Notes: generated by a model from the sequence alone, not told the origin. DNA of 64,000 nt from Jaenimonas drosophilae (GCA_030849065.1 JASAON010001652.1:62001-126000), one strand, 5' to 3'. Positions 27,139 to 36,535 are shown, counted from the stretch's first letter. Numbers and translations: made by a program.

Positions 27139-29400
27139 CTACGATTGAAAAAGTGGGAGACTATCACAATCACGTGCCCACAGCATACCTCCCGGGCGCT
27201 GAGCATCACTCAGCATTGTCGCCCACAAGAAGGGAGCAAAGAAGGAGTAGCTTTGAGGTGATTCCTCGTAGGTGTACAGAAGGTCTCCAACCTTTCCTTG
27301 ACCACCTTCACTCAGCAGAGGATCACCCTTCGATGGAGCTGAGAGATCAGCCGCTACATCATTTGAACCTCCACGACATGTCTTGCGGATAATTCCAAGG
27401 ATTTCGCTTGGGCTAGACGTGCCTGAGGTGTGGCTGGCCACCTCCGCTTCGTAGTGATGAATCAAGTCGTGCATGTTCGTTAAACAATCCGTCACGCGAC
27501 TGGTGATGCTATCTCCTATAGGGCTCTGTACGACCAGAGACTGATGGAACAACAGCAGTGTTTCCCGTGCGTACAGAATTTCATAAATCAAAGCTTCATT
27601 GTGTCGGTTAACACCGTGGAGAAAGCCCTCCACCGCCTCAACGACAGTCCGCAGCTGCAGCACAAGGAGATCCATATCCCCCACGATGTCTGCTGCAATG
27701 GAGCTAGCGGACCCTGAAGTAACAAAGGCACTATCTCCAGCCTCCGAGGGAAGCTCATCGCACCCATCAACCGCCTGATCGAATTTGGCACCTGTGGCCA
27801 GAAGGGTACGTCGAATCTTTCGAACAATCATGCAAACGAGGTGAATGAGTCGCTGCGCTCCGTAGATATCGAGGTCATGGGCAAAGAGCGAAAAATTTGC
27901 CAAGGATGGGATGAAGAGAGCCCCAAGTGCCTCGTTGCGTTCTGTGACACCCACACTGATTCCCATACAGTGCGCAATGAGGGCAAGAGAGCTGATTGTT
28001 ACCGTACCGCCGCTCGCATAACGATTGTGGTAGTAGGGGGGAATTGGACATGTTGCGGAGCAGCAGTACTGGTTAATCACGCGGTCTTGGGACAGGAGGA
28101 GGAAGAGGGTGCCGGCCATGAAGTGAATAAATGGGTACGAGAAGCGGAGTAATTCTGTTGTGAGAACCGGAAGGAGTTCTGGAAGGTTATCTGAGGAGAT
28201 TCCACAGGGAACTGCAACGGCTGAAGTACTACCAGGCTGTGAGGTGGAAGAACCTCCGGTAGTGCAGACTAGATGTATCAGATGGTAAAGCTCTACCATC
28301 ACTCTCATCAGGGAATCGGCGTCTTCCTCCATCACTGCTTTCAAGCAGTTGGGGCTGTCGTTGAGGAGACAATAAAGCACAACGGCGATGGCAGGGCATG
28401 TCGTGAGTTTCGTAGCAATCGAGCGGAGTAGCACTGCAAAGCCAATAGGGGGGCCGATTGGCTTCACAAGAAACTGATAGTGGACCACATTGGGGAGCCT
28501 TCCCTTGTGATACGAAATGAGCAACGCAAGAAGCTGTGCAGAGTGTCGATACACCTGTTCATCACAGGTGGTTGACGTTACGAAGGACATGCCCGCCCGC
28601 GCCAGAAGTTTGCCTGATTCAGAGTTGGCTGTGCTAGCGGTGATGTCACTCTTTCCACTCCCCCACCAACCAAAGAAACGGCGTGCCGACTGTGGCTTCG
28701 AAGATTCATAGGTCAACGATGGAGAGGAAAACGAACGTGTTGTGCTTCCCCACTCTGCCAGTCGTGTGGTGAGCGTTGATACAAATGGCTGCACCAAGTA
28801 GTCTGGTGCACCAAGAACAGCAAGGATACCACCATCCAACTCGTGCTCATCCACGATCGGCTTATGATATATGGGGGTGGACAGTAAAGCAAGAAGCGTA
28901 CGGGTGACTGCATGATGTGCGGACACCGTCTCGGCAGTCAGTGGAATCAATGACGTGAAGGACATCAACTGGTGGCACAGCGCAACGCCGTCACTGGCCC
29001 CTTCCGTGCTTGGCGGCTTGGCCTTCGCTTCAAGACCCAAGAGTGACAACACACGCCGGATGTCGCCTCCACTTCCACAGAACATAGTCCGGCACGTCAC
29101 GTCTAGAACATGCAAAGCAGCACACAGCAAGTCTAGCCTCTCCGGCGTTGTCGACCCAGCGGCGCTCGTAAGAGTTCTCAGACAATAGTTCACGAGCCAC
29201 CTAACCCGTCCATTACTTCCCGACGCCTCCACCAGTTGCGAGACAATAGGCTGTGCTACGAAGAAGAGCTCCGCACCGCCGCAGAGACCTGTACGGTAGT
29301 GAAGCAGCTGGGTTGAAAATTCTTCATCAGTCGGGTGTTCAGCTACTGTGGCAACAGATGAAAAATACACTGTCGCCTCCTTCTGCTGGGCAGCCCCCAT
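27139..29400 (-). CDS. DYM: Dymeclin homologue (Golgi organisation)
   Basis: A 753-residue all-helical protein of the dymeclin family. Human dymeclin is a peripheral, N-myristoylated Golgi protein of 669 residues, lost in Dyggve-Melchior-Clausen disease. The C-terminus is the clearest match: DLLYTYEESPQSYSFFAPFL followed by an aromatic-rich tail, aligned with the family's KYVEEEQPEEFFIPYVWSL end. Middle blocks such as LPNVVHYQFLVKPIG and LLYCLLND-type helices also fit the repeat pattern. It starts MGAAQQKEA from an ATG at 29400, matching the myristoylation-type MGSNSS start of human dymeclin. A Hid-1 relative is the other possibility, but the C-terminal match favours dymeclin. Confidence 0.85.
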   Translation of the reverse strand: MGAAQQKEATVYFSSVATVAEHPTDEEFSTQLLHYRTGLCGGAELFFVAQPIVSQLVEASGSNGRVRWLVNYCLRTLTSAAGSTTPERLDLLCAALHVLDVTCRTMFCGSGGDIRRVLSLLGLEAKAKPPSTEGASDGVALCHQLMSFTSLIPLTAETVSAHHAVTRTLLALLSTPIYHKPIVDEHELDGGILAVLGAPDYLVQPFVSTLTTRLAEWGSTTRSFSSPSLTYESSKPQSARRFFGWWGSGKSDITASTANSESGKLLARAGMSFVTSTTCDEQVYRHSAQLLALLISYHKGRLPNVVHYQFLVKPIGPPIGFAVLLRSIATKLTTCPAIAVVLYCLLNDSPNCLKAVMEEDADSLMRVMVELYHLIHLVCTTGGSSTSQPGSTSAVAVPCGISSDNLPELLPVLTTELLRFSYPFIHFMAGTLFLLLSQDRVINQYCCSATCPIPPYYHNRYASGGTVTISSLALIAHCMGISVGVTERNEALGALFIPSLANFSLFAHDLDIYGAQRLIHLVCMIVRKIRRTLLATGAKFDQAVDGCDELPSEAGDSAFVTSGSASSIAADIVGDMDLLVLQLRTVVEAVEGFLHGVNRHNEALIYEILYARETLLLFHQSLVVQSPIGDSITSRVTDCLTNMHDLIHHYEAEVASHTSGTSSPSEILGIIRKTCRGGSNDVAADLSAPSKGDPLLSEGGQGKVGDLLYTYEESPQSYSFFAPFLWATMLSDAQRPGGMLWARDCDSLPLFQS

Positions 29401-29680
29401 GGCAAAGTAAAACTCTGTACGCCAGGTACACTCTGGAGTGTTTCCGTCACTCTTTGCAGTGAATCTATGAGCAAGCCTCCACTATCATGAAGATATTGTT
29501 AAACAAGTGAGAATCAAACACCAGCAGTAAGAATAAGAACTCAGTGAATTACCTCACGCTTGAGGAAGGGCTAATGACAGGTTTGTGTTATGGATTCACT
29601 CACTCACGGATAAGTGGCCGTGGGAGGCATGCTCATGATCTACCAGCAACAGTAGATATGATAGGTGCGGTGAAGCAATC

Positions 29681-30232
29681 TCATCCTCGCTCGCCGGCAC
29701 GACGAGCTGCTTTGCGTTGCTTCAGCTCCTGCTGCCTTCGCTCTTGCCGATTACGTGGGGAAGCTTCACTTCCTCCCTGGTCAGCTGCTGCGCTACCTGA
29801 GCTACCCATTAGCAGTGGGCCCAGGAAGGAGGTCCAGACTTTGTATATAACAGTTGCCGGGACAGGAAGGTAGAACACAAAGAAGGCGTGATGCACGTTG
29901 CACAAAGTCTGAACGACCCAGCTAATCCACAGAACATCCTGTGCGAAGGTGTAGTATCCAAGTTCCGCTGGGTTGGAAACATCGGCGCATTCCACCAAGG
30001 CACCATCGGCACCAAAACTGGGCTTTGCGAAAGCCTTCAGCGCAGCCAGCGCAGCAAACTCCTGTCCAGCCCAAAAGGAGAGACAGACAATGTCCCAGGG
30101 ACCGGGAAGCCCACCATTTCGGAACATGATGACAAGCACATAGAGGGCTGTGACTACACAGGTGATGAAAGTAAACGCATTCATCCGACGAACATTATTT
30201 CGCCAGTTCTTCTTCGCTGTTTCCTTGGACAT
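29681..30232 (-). CDS. TMEM208: TMEM208/SND2 homologue, ER targeting
   Basis: A 183-residue ER membrane protein of the TMEM208/SND2 family, which takes part in an SRP-independent route for targeting proteins to the ER. It has three to four hydrophobic segments, a central FAKPSFGADGALVECADVSN loop and a highly basic C-terminal tail (RNRQERRQQELKQRKAARR), as in human TMEM208 (173 residues). An ATG is in frame at 30433, but a pyrimidine tract with AG at 30324-30325 lies downstream of it and also just after the in-frame ATG at 30331. The next ATG, at 30232 (MSKETAKKNWRNN), gives a family-length protein and is chosen. Confidence 0.85.
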   Translation of the reverse strand: MSKETAKKNWRNNVRRMNAFTFITCVVTALYVLVIMFRNGGLPGPWDIVCLSFWAGQEFAALAALKAFAKPSFGADGALVECADVSNPAELGYYTFAQDVLWISWVVQTLCNVHHAFFVFYLPVPATVIYKVWTSFLGPLLMGSSGSAAADQGGSEASPRNRQERRQQELKQRKAARRAGERG

Positions 30233-30323
30233 CTCCAATACTGACTTGCTTTCTCGAGCAAAGGGAAGTTGCCGGCGGTAGGAGGTGTGAGCGTAGTCGC
30301 CCAGACACAAGTTGTTAACGTCA

Positions 30324-30355
30324 CTACACATGATGAAATGAGGGGAGAAGATGAT
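30324..30355 (-). promoter_or_regulatory. Likely trans-splice acceptor of TMEM208 homologue
   Basis: On the minus strand a pyrimidine-rich stretch (TCTTCTCCCCTCATTTC) is followed by GTGTAG, with the AG at 30324-30325. It excludes the two upstream in-frame ATGs and supports the start at 30232. Confidence 0.5.
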
Positions 30356-30477
30356 AATGTGATGGATACAAGACAAAGAAATGAGCTGAAGATTACTCAA
30401 TTTCACGTGATGGGCATTGACATTCGTATTCATGTGAAAAGGGGGTTGCTCAGCATCCGTCCGTTCTCACTGGTAAC

Positions 30478-30975
30478 TCACTCCTTCTTGAAGATGCTGT
30501 CACGGTAAGGAGCACTGCTGTCCCGTGGTGGTGACACACCATAACCTGCCGGACGTCTACCGGAATGAGGGAGGCCATCATCCCATTCCAATTTGCCTGC
30601 CACGAGCAGGACGGCAAAGAGAAAGGCGATCACAGCGGCGAATCCCATGCTCATCGACTCAGCGGCTCCTACAGCAGCTTTGTTGGTCTTGTGCAAATCC
30701 TGTGGTACCTGTTGGACGTGAGGGCTCTTTGGAAAATCTTCGAAGAAGGCTTCCGGTCCATCAGTGTCACTGCCATCACGTTTTCGCTTGATGTCCTCGT
30801 AGTAGCCCCGGCGCTGTGATGAGACAGCACTGCCCAACGAAGTGCAATGTTGGAGCGAGGATCCGGCAAGTACGCTACCGGCCAAGTTGGTCTTGACGCA
30901 CAGGGAGACAGATCGCCTTCCGCGTTGCAATGCAACGGAGGAAAAACGGCCCACAGTCCAGCTCCGCTGATTCAT
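30478..30975 (-). CDS. Probable mitochondrial single-span membrane protein
   Basis: A 165-residue protein of unknown family. The first 35 residues are rich in Arg, Ser and Val with no acidic residues (WTVGRFSSVALQRGRRSVSL), a classical mitochondrial presequence. A single hydrophobic segment lies at about 109-128 (MGFAAVIAFLFAVLLVAG), followed by a short polar tail. This layout fits an inner-membrane accessory subunit of a respiratory complex, ATP synthase or import machinery, but no motif identifies which. The start is the ATG at 30975. It lies between the SYCP2-like gene and TMEM208. Confidence 0.75.
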   Translation of the reverse strand: MNQRSWTVGRFSSVALQRGRRSVSLCVKTNLAGSVLAGSSLQHCTSLGSAVSSQRRGYYEDIKRKRDGSDTDGPEAFFEDFPKSPHVQQVPQDLHKTNKAAVGAAESMSMGFAAVIAFLFAVLLVAGKLEWDDGLPHSGRRPAGYGVSPPRDSSAPYRDSIFKKE

Positions 30976-31163
30976 TCAGAGCTCTACTACTCAGAGACGA
31001 AAAAGGGAGTCAGAGAGAAGAAGAAACGATTGCATAGTTGACACCTCTGGGCCGCAACGGTTCTGCGTTTTCTGGCTGGATAGTTCCGCTGTTGTGTGTT
31101 CTATGAATGGAAAGCCAGTATGACTTGCCTATTCTCAGCAGAAGGTTGCGAAAGTTCATAGCT

Positions 31164-32903
31164 TTAGTGGGTCAAAGTGCCCTCCATTCGGCGAGACTTC
31201 ACCACTGTGGGTTCGCGCAGAGTAGATTCAGTATCCAGTGACTGCGACAATGCCCATATATGGTTACGACTGCTTTCAACGACTTCCAGAAGAAACTGTT
31301 CCATCTCTGCCATACCAGCGTCAACTGTACTTTTGACCTTTTGAAGGTGAGTATCTTCAACGCGACGACAGTTTTCTACACCATGGGAGAGATCTGCGCG
31401 CAATTTGTCTGTTTCATCGTTCAGCAACACACCAAGAGCTTGCACCTCTTCCAACTCGGCATTTAATGATTCGACACATTGAGCGGCGTACTCTTTCAGA
31501 GACGCTTCAAGCCGGCGGATCTGCGTCAAGTCGTCCACCCATTGTGCTTCCAGATGTTTGCGCGACGCATCGTTTGCTAATCGGAAGCGCATCAAAGTCT
31601 CAGCAACACGGTCACTTTGAGAAGTATCGCGTACTGGTACTGGCACAGAATTGTCATTAACACCTGTTGCTTTCAAGCTTAGGGAGTGCCCACTGTTTCC
31701 ACTAGGAACATTCATCTTCCTCTCCATGATAATCGGCTCGCTTGCGCGAGATGACTCAGGAGACACGCACTGTCGCACCGGTAAGTTTTCCGACATGCAA
31801 CCACCTATGTTCTGCGTTGCCTGTTTGCGATCGGAGATCCACTTGTGTAGCAAGCTTGCTCGAAGCTTCATCAGTGTGGCTTGAGTAAAGAAAATGTTGA
31901 GCGTGTCCTGACCTTCAGCACCCTTCATCATCAGTAAAATCTTTGGCGAAATGACACTGAGTCGAATTGAGAGACAGCTACCCTTCGACAGCTTCACGGA
32001 TCGAATATGCTCAAATGGAATAGTCACGTTATCCCCTGCTTCCCCAGGGATAAATACAATGAGCATTGTTGGAGAAAAATACAGTGTTGTGGGACCGCAG
32101 ATTTCTGTTTCATGGTCCAGAACGACCCTAAGTGCTGTGAACGATAGCATATCGTCTCGGTTGACCTCGCCGTGGAATGCATCCAGGAAGTTCTGAATGC
32201 CGATGAGTAACGTAGAGTCATTTGGAAGAGAACACACTCCACGACGCAATGCATCGGGCATTGATGTGTTTGCGAGTGTAGTTGGATTGTACACATGAAG
32301 ACGAAATAGAATCTCAACACACTGCATTTGAAAGAAAAAGTCCGACGAAGACATCAAGCACTTGGTGATTCGCGTACAATCAGGGCTAACACGATCCTTG
32401 TTTGCCTTGGATCCGCGTAACAAAGAAATCAGTGCACTAGCGCAGCTACGGTGAACTCTATAATCATCATGGTGCTGTCGGGTGTCCGCCATAAACTCAA
32501 GAAATACTGAAGACAACTCCTTCCCGGCACTTTCTTTTGTTTGTGCTGATGAGCATATTATTTGGAGCAATTCAAATAAAGCATCTATGTTAATGCCGTT
32601 GCGAAAACTTTGACAAGCAGGCTGGAGGATCTGACGAACAATTTCAAAAAGCGTTTTTGCTGCGGTGCTACCTTCTTCTGAAATTGCTTGCAGAAAAACG
32701 TTTATCTCTGCGCTTGCGGCCTCTAGAAGAAGGAAGATGAAGGTGTCAAACCCAAAGGAGAGGCGGGACCTAATGCAGAACATGCACTTGCTTGCAATTG
32801 TTTGTACTTCTCTAAGAATAACTGGGACATCGTGATCATTCACGTCTGGACATTGACGTATATCGGACACCGGTGTTCCAAGAAGCTTTTGAATTGTTGA
32901 CAT
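31164..32903 (-). CDS. SYCP2-like protein (helical N-domain, PH-like domain, coiled coil)
   Basis: A 579-residue protein with three parts. Residues 1-270 are helical repeats with SSSDFFFQMQCVEILFRLHV resembling the SYCP2 armadillo-like domain. Residues about 275-370 are beta-rich (TTLYFSPTMLIVFIPGEAGD, then LLMMKGAEGQDTLNIFFTQA), like the PH/Spt16M-type domain of SYCP2. Residues 445-570 form a coiled coil. SYCP2 is a synaptonemal complex axis protein; in kinetoplastids relatives of SYCP2 and SYCP3 are reported as kinetochore proteins (the KKT16/17/18 complex). The similarity was judged by eye and the assignment is tentative. The frame is open to 33239, inside the upstream gene, but an acceptor at 32910-32911 and the ATG at 32903 define the start. 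Confidence 0.6.
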   Translation of the reverse strand: MSTIQKLLGTPVSDIRQCPDVNDHDVPVILREVQTIASKCMFCIRSRLSFGFDTFIFLLLEAASAEINVFLQAISEEGSTAAKTLFEIVRQILQPACQSFRNGINIDALFELLQIICSSAQTKESAGKELSSVFLEFMADTRQHHDDYRVHRSCASALISLLRGSKANKDRVSPDCTRITKCLMSSSDFFFQMQCVEILFRLHVYNPTTLANTSMPDALRRGVCSLPNDSTLLIGIQNFLDAFHGEVNRDDMLSFTALRVVLDHETEICGPTTLYFSPTMLIVFIPGEAGDNVTIPFEHIRSVKLSKGSCLSIRLSVISPKILLMMKGAEGQDTLNIFFTQATLMKLRASLLHKWISDRKQATQNIGGCMSENLPVRQCVSPESSRASEPIIMERKMNVPSGNSGHSLSLKATGVNDNSVPVPVRDTSQSDRVAETLMRFRLANDASRKHLEAQWVDDLTQIRRLEASLKEYAAQCVESLNAELEEVQALGVLLNDETDKLRADLSHGVENCRRVEDTHLQKVKSTVDAGMAEMEQFLLEVVESSRNHIWALSQSLDTESTLREPTVVKSRRMEGTLTH

Positions 32904-32909
32904 ACTAGC

Positions 32910-32930
32910 CTGTTCAGCGAAAATGAGAAG
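32910..32930 (-). promoter_or_regulatory. Likely trans-splice acceptor of SYCP2-like gene
   Basis: The minus strand reads TTCTCATTTTCGCTGAACAG, ending at 32910, six bases before the ATG at 32903. The upstream gene stops at 33005, so the whole 3' UTR plus acceptor region is only about 100 bases. Confidence 0.55.
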
Positions 32931-33004
32931 GTATGAGATCGTAAGCTCCACAGTTGAGAACAGTGCATCTGATCCTGCATCATGATCATGAAATGCGTTG
33001 TCAT

Positions 33005-33763
33005 TTAGCACTGAAAGGAAACCCGTGGTACTCCCAGAAGATGTAATCCCATGACCGTCACCGAGAACAAAACAAGAACTAGGATCAATGAGGGAATAAC
33101 ATCCAAAACAGTGTAGACGATCAAGAATGGGAGAAATGGTCGTCCAGATGACTTTCTCCCTACGTAGAGGGTACGAATGTTGATACAATGTACACCAAGG
33201 TAGATAGTTGACAATGCTAAACACCCAAAGGCAGTACACGGACTAGCAACTAAGCATTGAATAACAGCACCGAGCACCGCACCAAACGCAAGCCCCACAA
33301 GGTTTCCGATACCAACAGAAGAATATTGGTATGCCTCGCACGATATATTGAAAACAAGCATAGCTGGCAAGAGGCTCTCATGTACACCTTCAGAACGTCG
33401 AGGATTCATGCTCCCTTGACGCTCACCAGCTGCCTGTACCGGCGTTTTGTCAGGTACACAAATGGCATCCACTTGGGGTATAGGGGCTGCATTCTGTGTC
33501 GCACATGGAAATGAGACACCACTTGTCGTATCAAGCGGACTTTGGGATTCATTGACTGTGCAGTCGACGCCTTTTTCTGCGAGGGTTCCAGATGACTTTT
33601 CTGCCTTGTCAAAAACAGATAAGCCTGGAAACTCCACAAGCAGCTTTCGAATTTCCTCATCAATTAGGCTATCATGCTTCGATGTTGATTCCAGTAATTC
33701 TCGTTCCCTAATAAGTGTTTTGAAGCGCCGTTTGGCCTTTATTGGTACCTCGTGAGAATCCAT
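33005..33763 (-). CDS. Multi-pass membrane protein of unknown function
   Basis: A 252-residue protein. The N-terminal 135 residues are hydrophilic (KAKRRFKTLIRERELLEST and a Ser/Pro-rich stretch) and should face the cytosol. The C-terminal half has three hydrophobic segments (about 150-175, 178-195 and 215-240), the first glycine- and alanine-rich (VGIGNLVGLAFGAVLGAVIQ). No signal peptide is present. The frame extends to a TTG at 33817; the ATG at 33763 (MDSHEVPIKAKRR) is the first. It is packed closely between MPC1 and the SYCP2-like gene. Spread of acidic and basic residues near the start hints at a GET/tail-insertion or trafficking receptor, but this is speculation. Confidence 0.7.
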   Translation of the reverse strand: MDSHEVPIKAKRRFKTLIRERELLESTSKHDSLIDEEIRKLLVEFPGLSVFDKAEKSSGTLAEKGVDCTVNESQSPLDTTSGVSFPCATQNAAPIPQVDAICVPDKTPVQAAGERQGSMNPRRSEGVHESLLPAMLVFNISCEAYQYSSVGIGNLVGLAFGAVLGAVIQCLVASPCTAFGCLALSTIYLGVHCINIRTLYVGRKSSGRPFLPFLIVYTVLDVIPSLILVLVLFSVTVMGLHLLGVPRVSFQC

Positions 33764-33969
33764 CGAGCAAAAATCGCTATAAAAGAAGAGTGAAAATTGC
33801 AGCAGAATGTGGAGCAATGACTAATGGAAGGGACGAAGGTGGCCACTCAAAACCCGCTTCGACTTGTGGGAAACGACAATTGAAGAGGACGGCGCTGGTG
33901 TCTCAATCATTTCAAGGGCAAACAGGACATTTACTCATAGATCTGGGGGAAATTGCATCATATCAAGGT

Positions 33970-34260
33970 TCACTCTACCGCTAGGTGGCCAGTCCACTTT
34001 CCATACTGAAGTCGGAGGAGGGTGGCTGCTTGGACAGTACTATTTGTCACGTGGCAGAGGAATAGTGGGTAATTCGCCGGTGATATAGCAACTGCCCACC
34101 GCATGAAGAGAAGACTGTAAATGCAGAGGACGGATGTCATCCTTGGATCAATATCATGAAGTGGTCGAGTTTGGAAATTTGCGATTCCAGAAATTGGGAT
34201 AAGCCAATTGGCGGCAGCACCGACGTAGCCAACAACTCGCACAACATTTGTGGAAACCAT
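33970..34260 (-). CDS. MPC1: Mitochondrial pyruvate carrier subunit 1
   Basis: A 96-residue inner mitochondrial membrane protein. It matches the MPC1 signature: GAAANWLIPISGIANF, then DPRMTSVLCIYSLLFMRWA, then PANYPLFLCHVTNSTVQ. These correspond to the human GPVANWGLPIAAIND, GRMTFALCCYSLTFMRFA and RNWLLFACHATNEVAQ blocks. MPC1 pairs with MPC2 to import pyruvate into the matrix. The start is the ATG at 34260, and the length is close to that of other MPC1 proteins (about 100-110). The AT-leaning codon use differs from genes further from the strand switch. MPC2 is not in this window. Confidence 0.95.
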   Translation of the reverse strand: MVSTNVVRVVGYVGAAANWLIPISGIANFQTRPLHDIDPRMTSVLCIYSLLFMRWAVAISPANYPLFLCHVTNSTVQAATLLRLQYGKWTGHLAVE

Positions 34261-34394
34261 TGTTGAATCGCTAGATAGATCAATCCTATCATCAACATAG
34301 AATAAAGAGGAAGAAGATCATTCCAGTAGCAATAGAATCAATAAGCATTTGTGATGGCAAACCATTGTTGTAGCAAACTATGAGTTAGCTTTGA

Positions 34395-35003
34395 CTATGA
34401 AGAAATCAGCTGCTGCAGCAAATCATCCACGTCACTAATTAAAGCAGGGGGGTAAAACTGCCCATTCTTTGAGAAGTACTTTCCCATTGGGACTTCAATT
34501 TTCACCCTTTTGGTCACCACGGCTGGTCGCAGAAACTTCCTCAGTCCAACAAGTTGTGCTTCATAGTGAACTGTGAATGCGGATGTTGGGAGTGAAACAA
34601 GAATACGAAATCGGTGTCCGCGCAACGCCTTTATAGATTCTTTTTTGCCGTCAACTGATTGCACCTCGCCAGAACTTTGAAATGCTTTCAACCCGTCATC
34701 GGCAGCAGAGATCTCAAGATATCCAACAGCAACCATTACTAAATAGACGATGAATGCAAGTATTTGAGTGTGAATGCTGAGAATATCAAGGAACTTGAAC
34801 AACATACCAGCCAGTGAAATCATCGCAATACTGAGTGCCAAAAGAAGCGTTGGAAACCCACGTTCCTCAACGACTCCTTCAAAACGCAAATACTCTTGAA
34901 TGTTGTTCACGACTGCTCGATAAAGGCTTGCGAATGAGTTTGTGCGATACACACGCACCTGTCTATTTCCTAGAGCATAGCCGAACTCCTTTGGCTCCTC
35001 CAT
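34395..35003 (-). CDS. Signal peptidase complex subunit 2-like (SPC25)
   Basis: A 202-residue ER membrane protein. A cytosolic N-terminus with FASLYRAVVNNIQEYLRFEG precedes two closely spaced membrane helices (about 50-68 and 76-95), followed by a 100-residue soluble domain ending VGKYFSKNG-like (MGKYFSKNGQFYPPALISDV). This layout and the final basic and aromatic pattern match SPCS2/Spc2, the subunit linking signal peptidase to the translocon. Sequence conservation in this family is low, so the call rests on topology and a few motifs. The start is the ATG at 35003, and the length is slightly below that of human SPCS2 (226). Confidence 0.6.
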   Translation of the reverse strand: MEEPKEFGYALGNRQVRVYRTNSFASLYRAVVNNIQEYLRFEGVVEERGFPTLLLALSIAMISLAGMLFKFLDILSIHTQILAFIVYLVMVAVGYLEISAADDGLKAFQSSGEVQSVDGKKESIKALRGHRFRILVSLPTSAFTVHYEAQLVGLRKFLRPAVVTKRVKIEVPMGKYFSKNGQFYPPALISDVDDLLQQLISS

Positions 35004-35141
35004 GACTATGACAATTCAGCTACCAAGAAACGAAAAACCGAAATTGAGAGAATGCGTAATGATGGAAGCGAATCCCCCAAAACTGATCAGACAAAGTAAA
35101 TAATCTGGAACTCCAAATTCAGCGATCAAAAAAAGACAGAT

Positions 35142-36230
35142 CTATACTCGCAATTCCCTTATAAGAACGGAAGACGGCTGCTTTTTATAGCCCTTTTTCC
35201 CCAGTGCCCAATCATAACTATGAGCATACGCCAAGAGGCTTCCATCTGCACTCAAATCACCTGAGGAAATGGGAATCGGCTCCCCTTCAAATTTCTCTGT
35301 GGCTTCACAGTTCAGTGTTTTCAACAACTTTTTGCAATTGGCATCCCTACTGCAGCACGAAATGGATCCGTTTCCTCCTCCTGAAATAATGATCGGTTTT
35401 GCTGGATGATGAACACAAAAATTTGTCTGATACATCAACGTTGGATTTGACGATACTTCAACAACATGGGCCCTAAATGTGCACCCGGGAGTAGCGGTGT
35501 TGAGGTTGATGAACGAGACTCTTCCCTCCGCGCTTCCAGTGGCAACACCGTCGAGCTGAGGAGAACAAGCAACGCATCGAAAGTTGAATTTCACTGCATC
35601 TGAGGGTTTCAACTCATTAACCTTCTGCATACCATTCATTTCAAAGATATGAATCGAGCGACCAGTTGCCACAGACATCATAGGAAGCGATTTTTGTGCA
35701 TCAAGCGCAAAAATGGGTTCTCCCAAGTTAATCTCCAGCACCGGTCGCGGCTGCTTCAGGTCCCAGCACCGAATTTTCCCATCCCAACTTCCGGTAACCA
35801 ATATATCGGTCATTGTTTGAGGTAGGGTAACGAATGCGAGACAGCTTATTGGTAAGTCGTGCGATGCAACAGTGCTTTTTTGATTAGATCGCAAGTCCCA
35901 AATAACTGCAGTATTTGTGCAACCTGCAAAAAAGGCTCTTCCGTCTGTCGTAAATGACATGTCAAGAAGTGGGCCATCGTGAGTTGTTGTCCACGCAGGT
36001 CGAGATTGGATGACCCCGTTTGGAGCACTATTAATTTCCCAAACAGAACAGCTGGAGTCCCATGACGTAACTCCAACAAGGTTCATGGGGCACCCTGGCG
36101 GACTGAAACGAACCCGACTAATACAATCAGGTGTTACCCCAGTAAGACGATGTGGTGCCCCAAACGTTACGGTTGTGTTTGTGGCCGACATCCCTGCGCT
36201 GGATGTACCTCCTCTGTAGAACGTATTCAT
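35142..36230 (-). CDS. RAE1: RAE1/GLE2 WD40 mRNA-export factor
   Basis: A 362-residue seven-bladed WD40 protein and the first gene of the minus-strand unit. It follows RAE1 (human 368 residues) along its length: DCISRVRFSPP, TTHDGPLLDMSF, AVIWDLRSNQ, DILVTGSWDGKIRCWDLKQP, TGSAEGRVSFINLN and the characteristic SLLAYAHSYDWALGKKGYKK near the end. RAE1 binds the GLEBS motif of a nucleoporin (NUP98 type) and helps mRNA export and spindle function. The start is an ATG at 36230, directly at the edge of the strand switch. A trypanosome RAE1 is a known nuclear pore protein. Confidence 0.94.
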   Translation of the reverse strand: MNTFYRGGTSSAGMSATNTTVTFGAPHRLTGVTPDCISRVRFSPPGCPMNLVGVTSWDSSCSVWEINSAPNGVIQSRPAWTTTHDGPLLDMSFTTDGRAFFAGCTNTAVIWDLRSNQKSTVASHDLPISCLAFVTLPQTMTDILVTGSWDGKIRCWDLKQPRPVLEINLGEPIFALDAQKSLPMMSVATGRSIHIFEMNGMQKVNELKPSDAVKFNFRCVACSPQLDGVATGSAEGRVSFINLNTATPGCTFRAHVVEVSSNPTLMYQTNFCVHHPAKPIIISGGGNGSISCCSRDANCKKLLKTLNCEATEKFEGEPIPISSGDLSADGSLLAYAHSYDWALGKKGYKKQPSSVLIRELRV

Positions 36231-36416
36231 CTACACCTACTACAGTTTTAAGCGGAAAAAATAAAGCATTCGCCTAGAGACAAAAGAACTAAGGTGCATG
36301 AATGTACAAACTACTTTAATTTGTAACCGAGGATGTTAACGAGCGCGACAATTTTCACCTACCGCTTCTCGTGAGCTTAGCCCCAGAAAAGCTGAATCTC
36401 TATCGGCAAATTCTTG

Positions 36417-36427
36417 CCCCCTCCCCC
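36417..36427 (-). promoter_or_regulatory. G-run on the minus strand upstream of RAE1 unit
   Basis: The plus strand reads C5TC5, so the minus strand reads G5AG5. It mirrors the plus-strand G runs and lies on the non-template strand of the minus unit. Confidence 0.4.
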
Positions 36428-36535
36428 AACAGCGCTGTCCCATAACGGATTTGGGCAAGCTGAGGCTCGGCGCGGGGGGGGGGCACACCCAACACCCAAA
36501 CCCCAATCCACTAATCCAGTTTCATCGGGCAAGGC

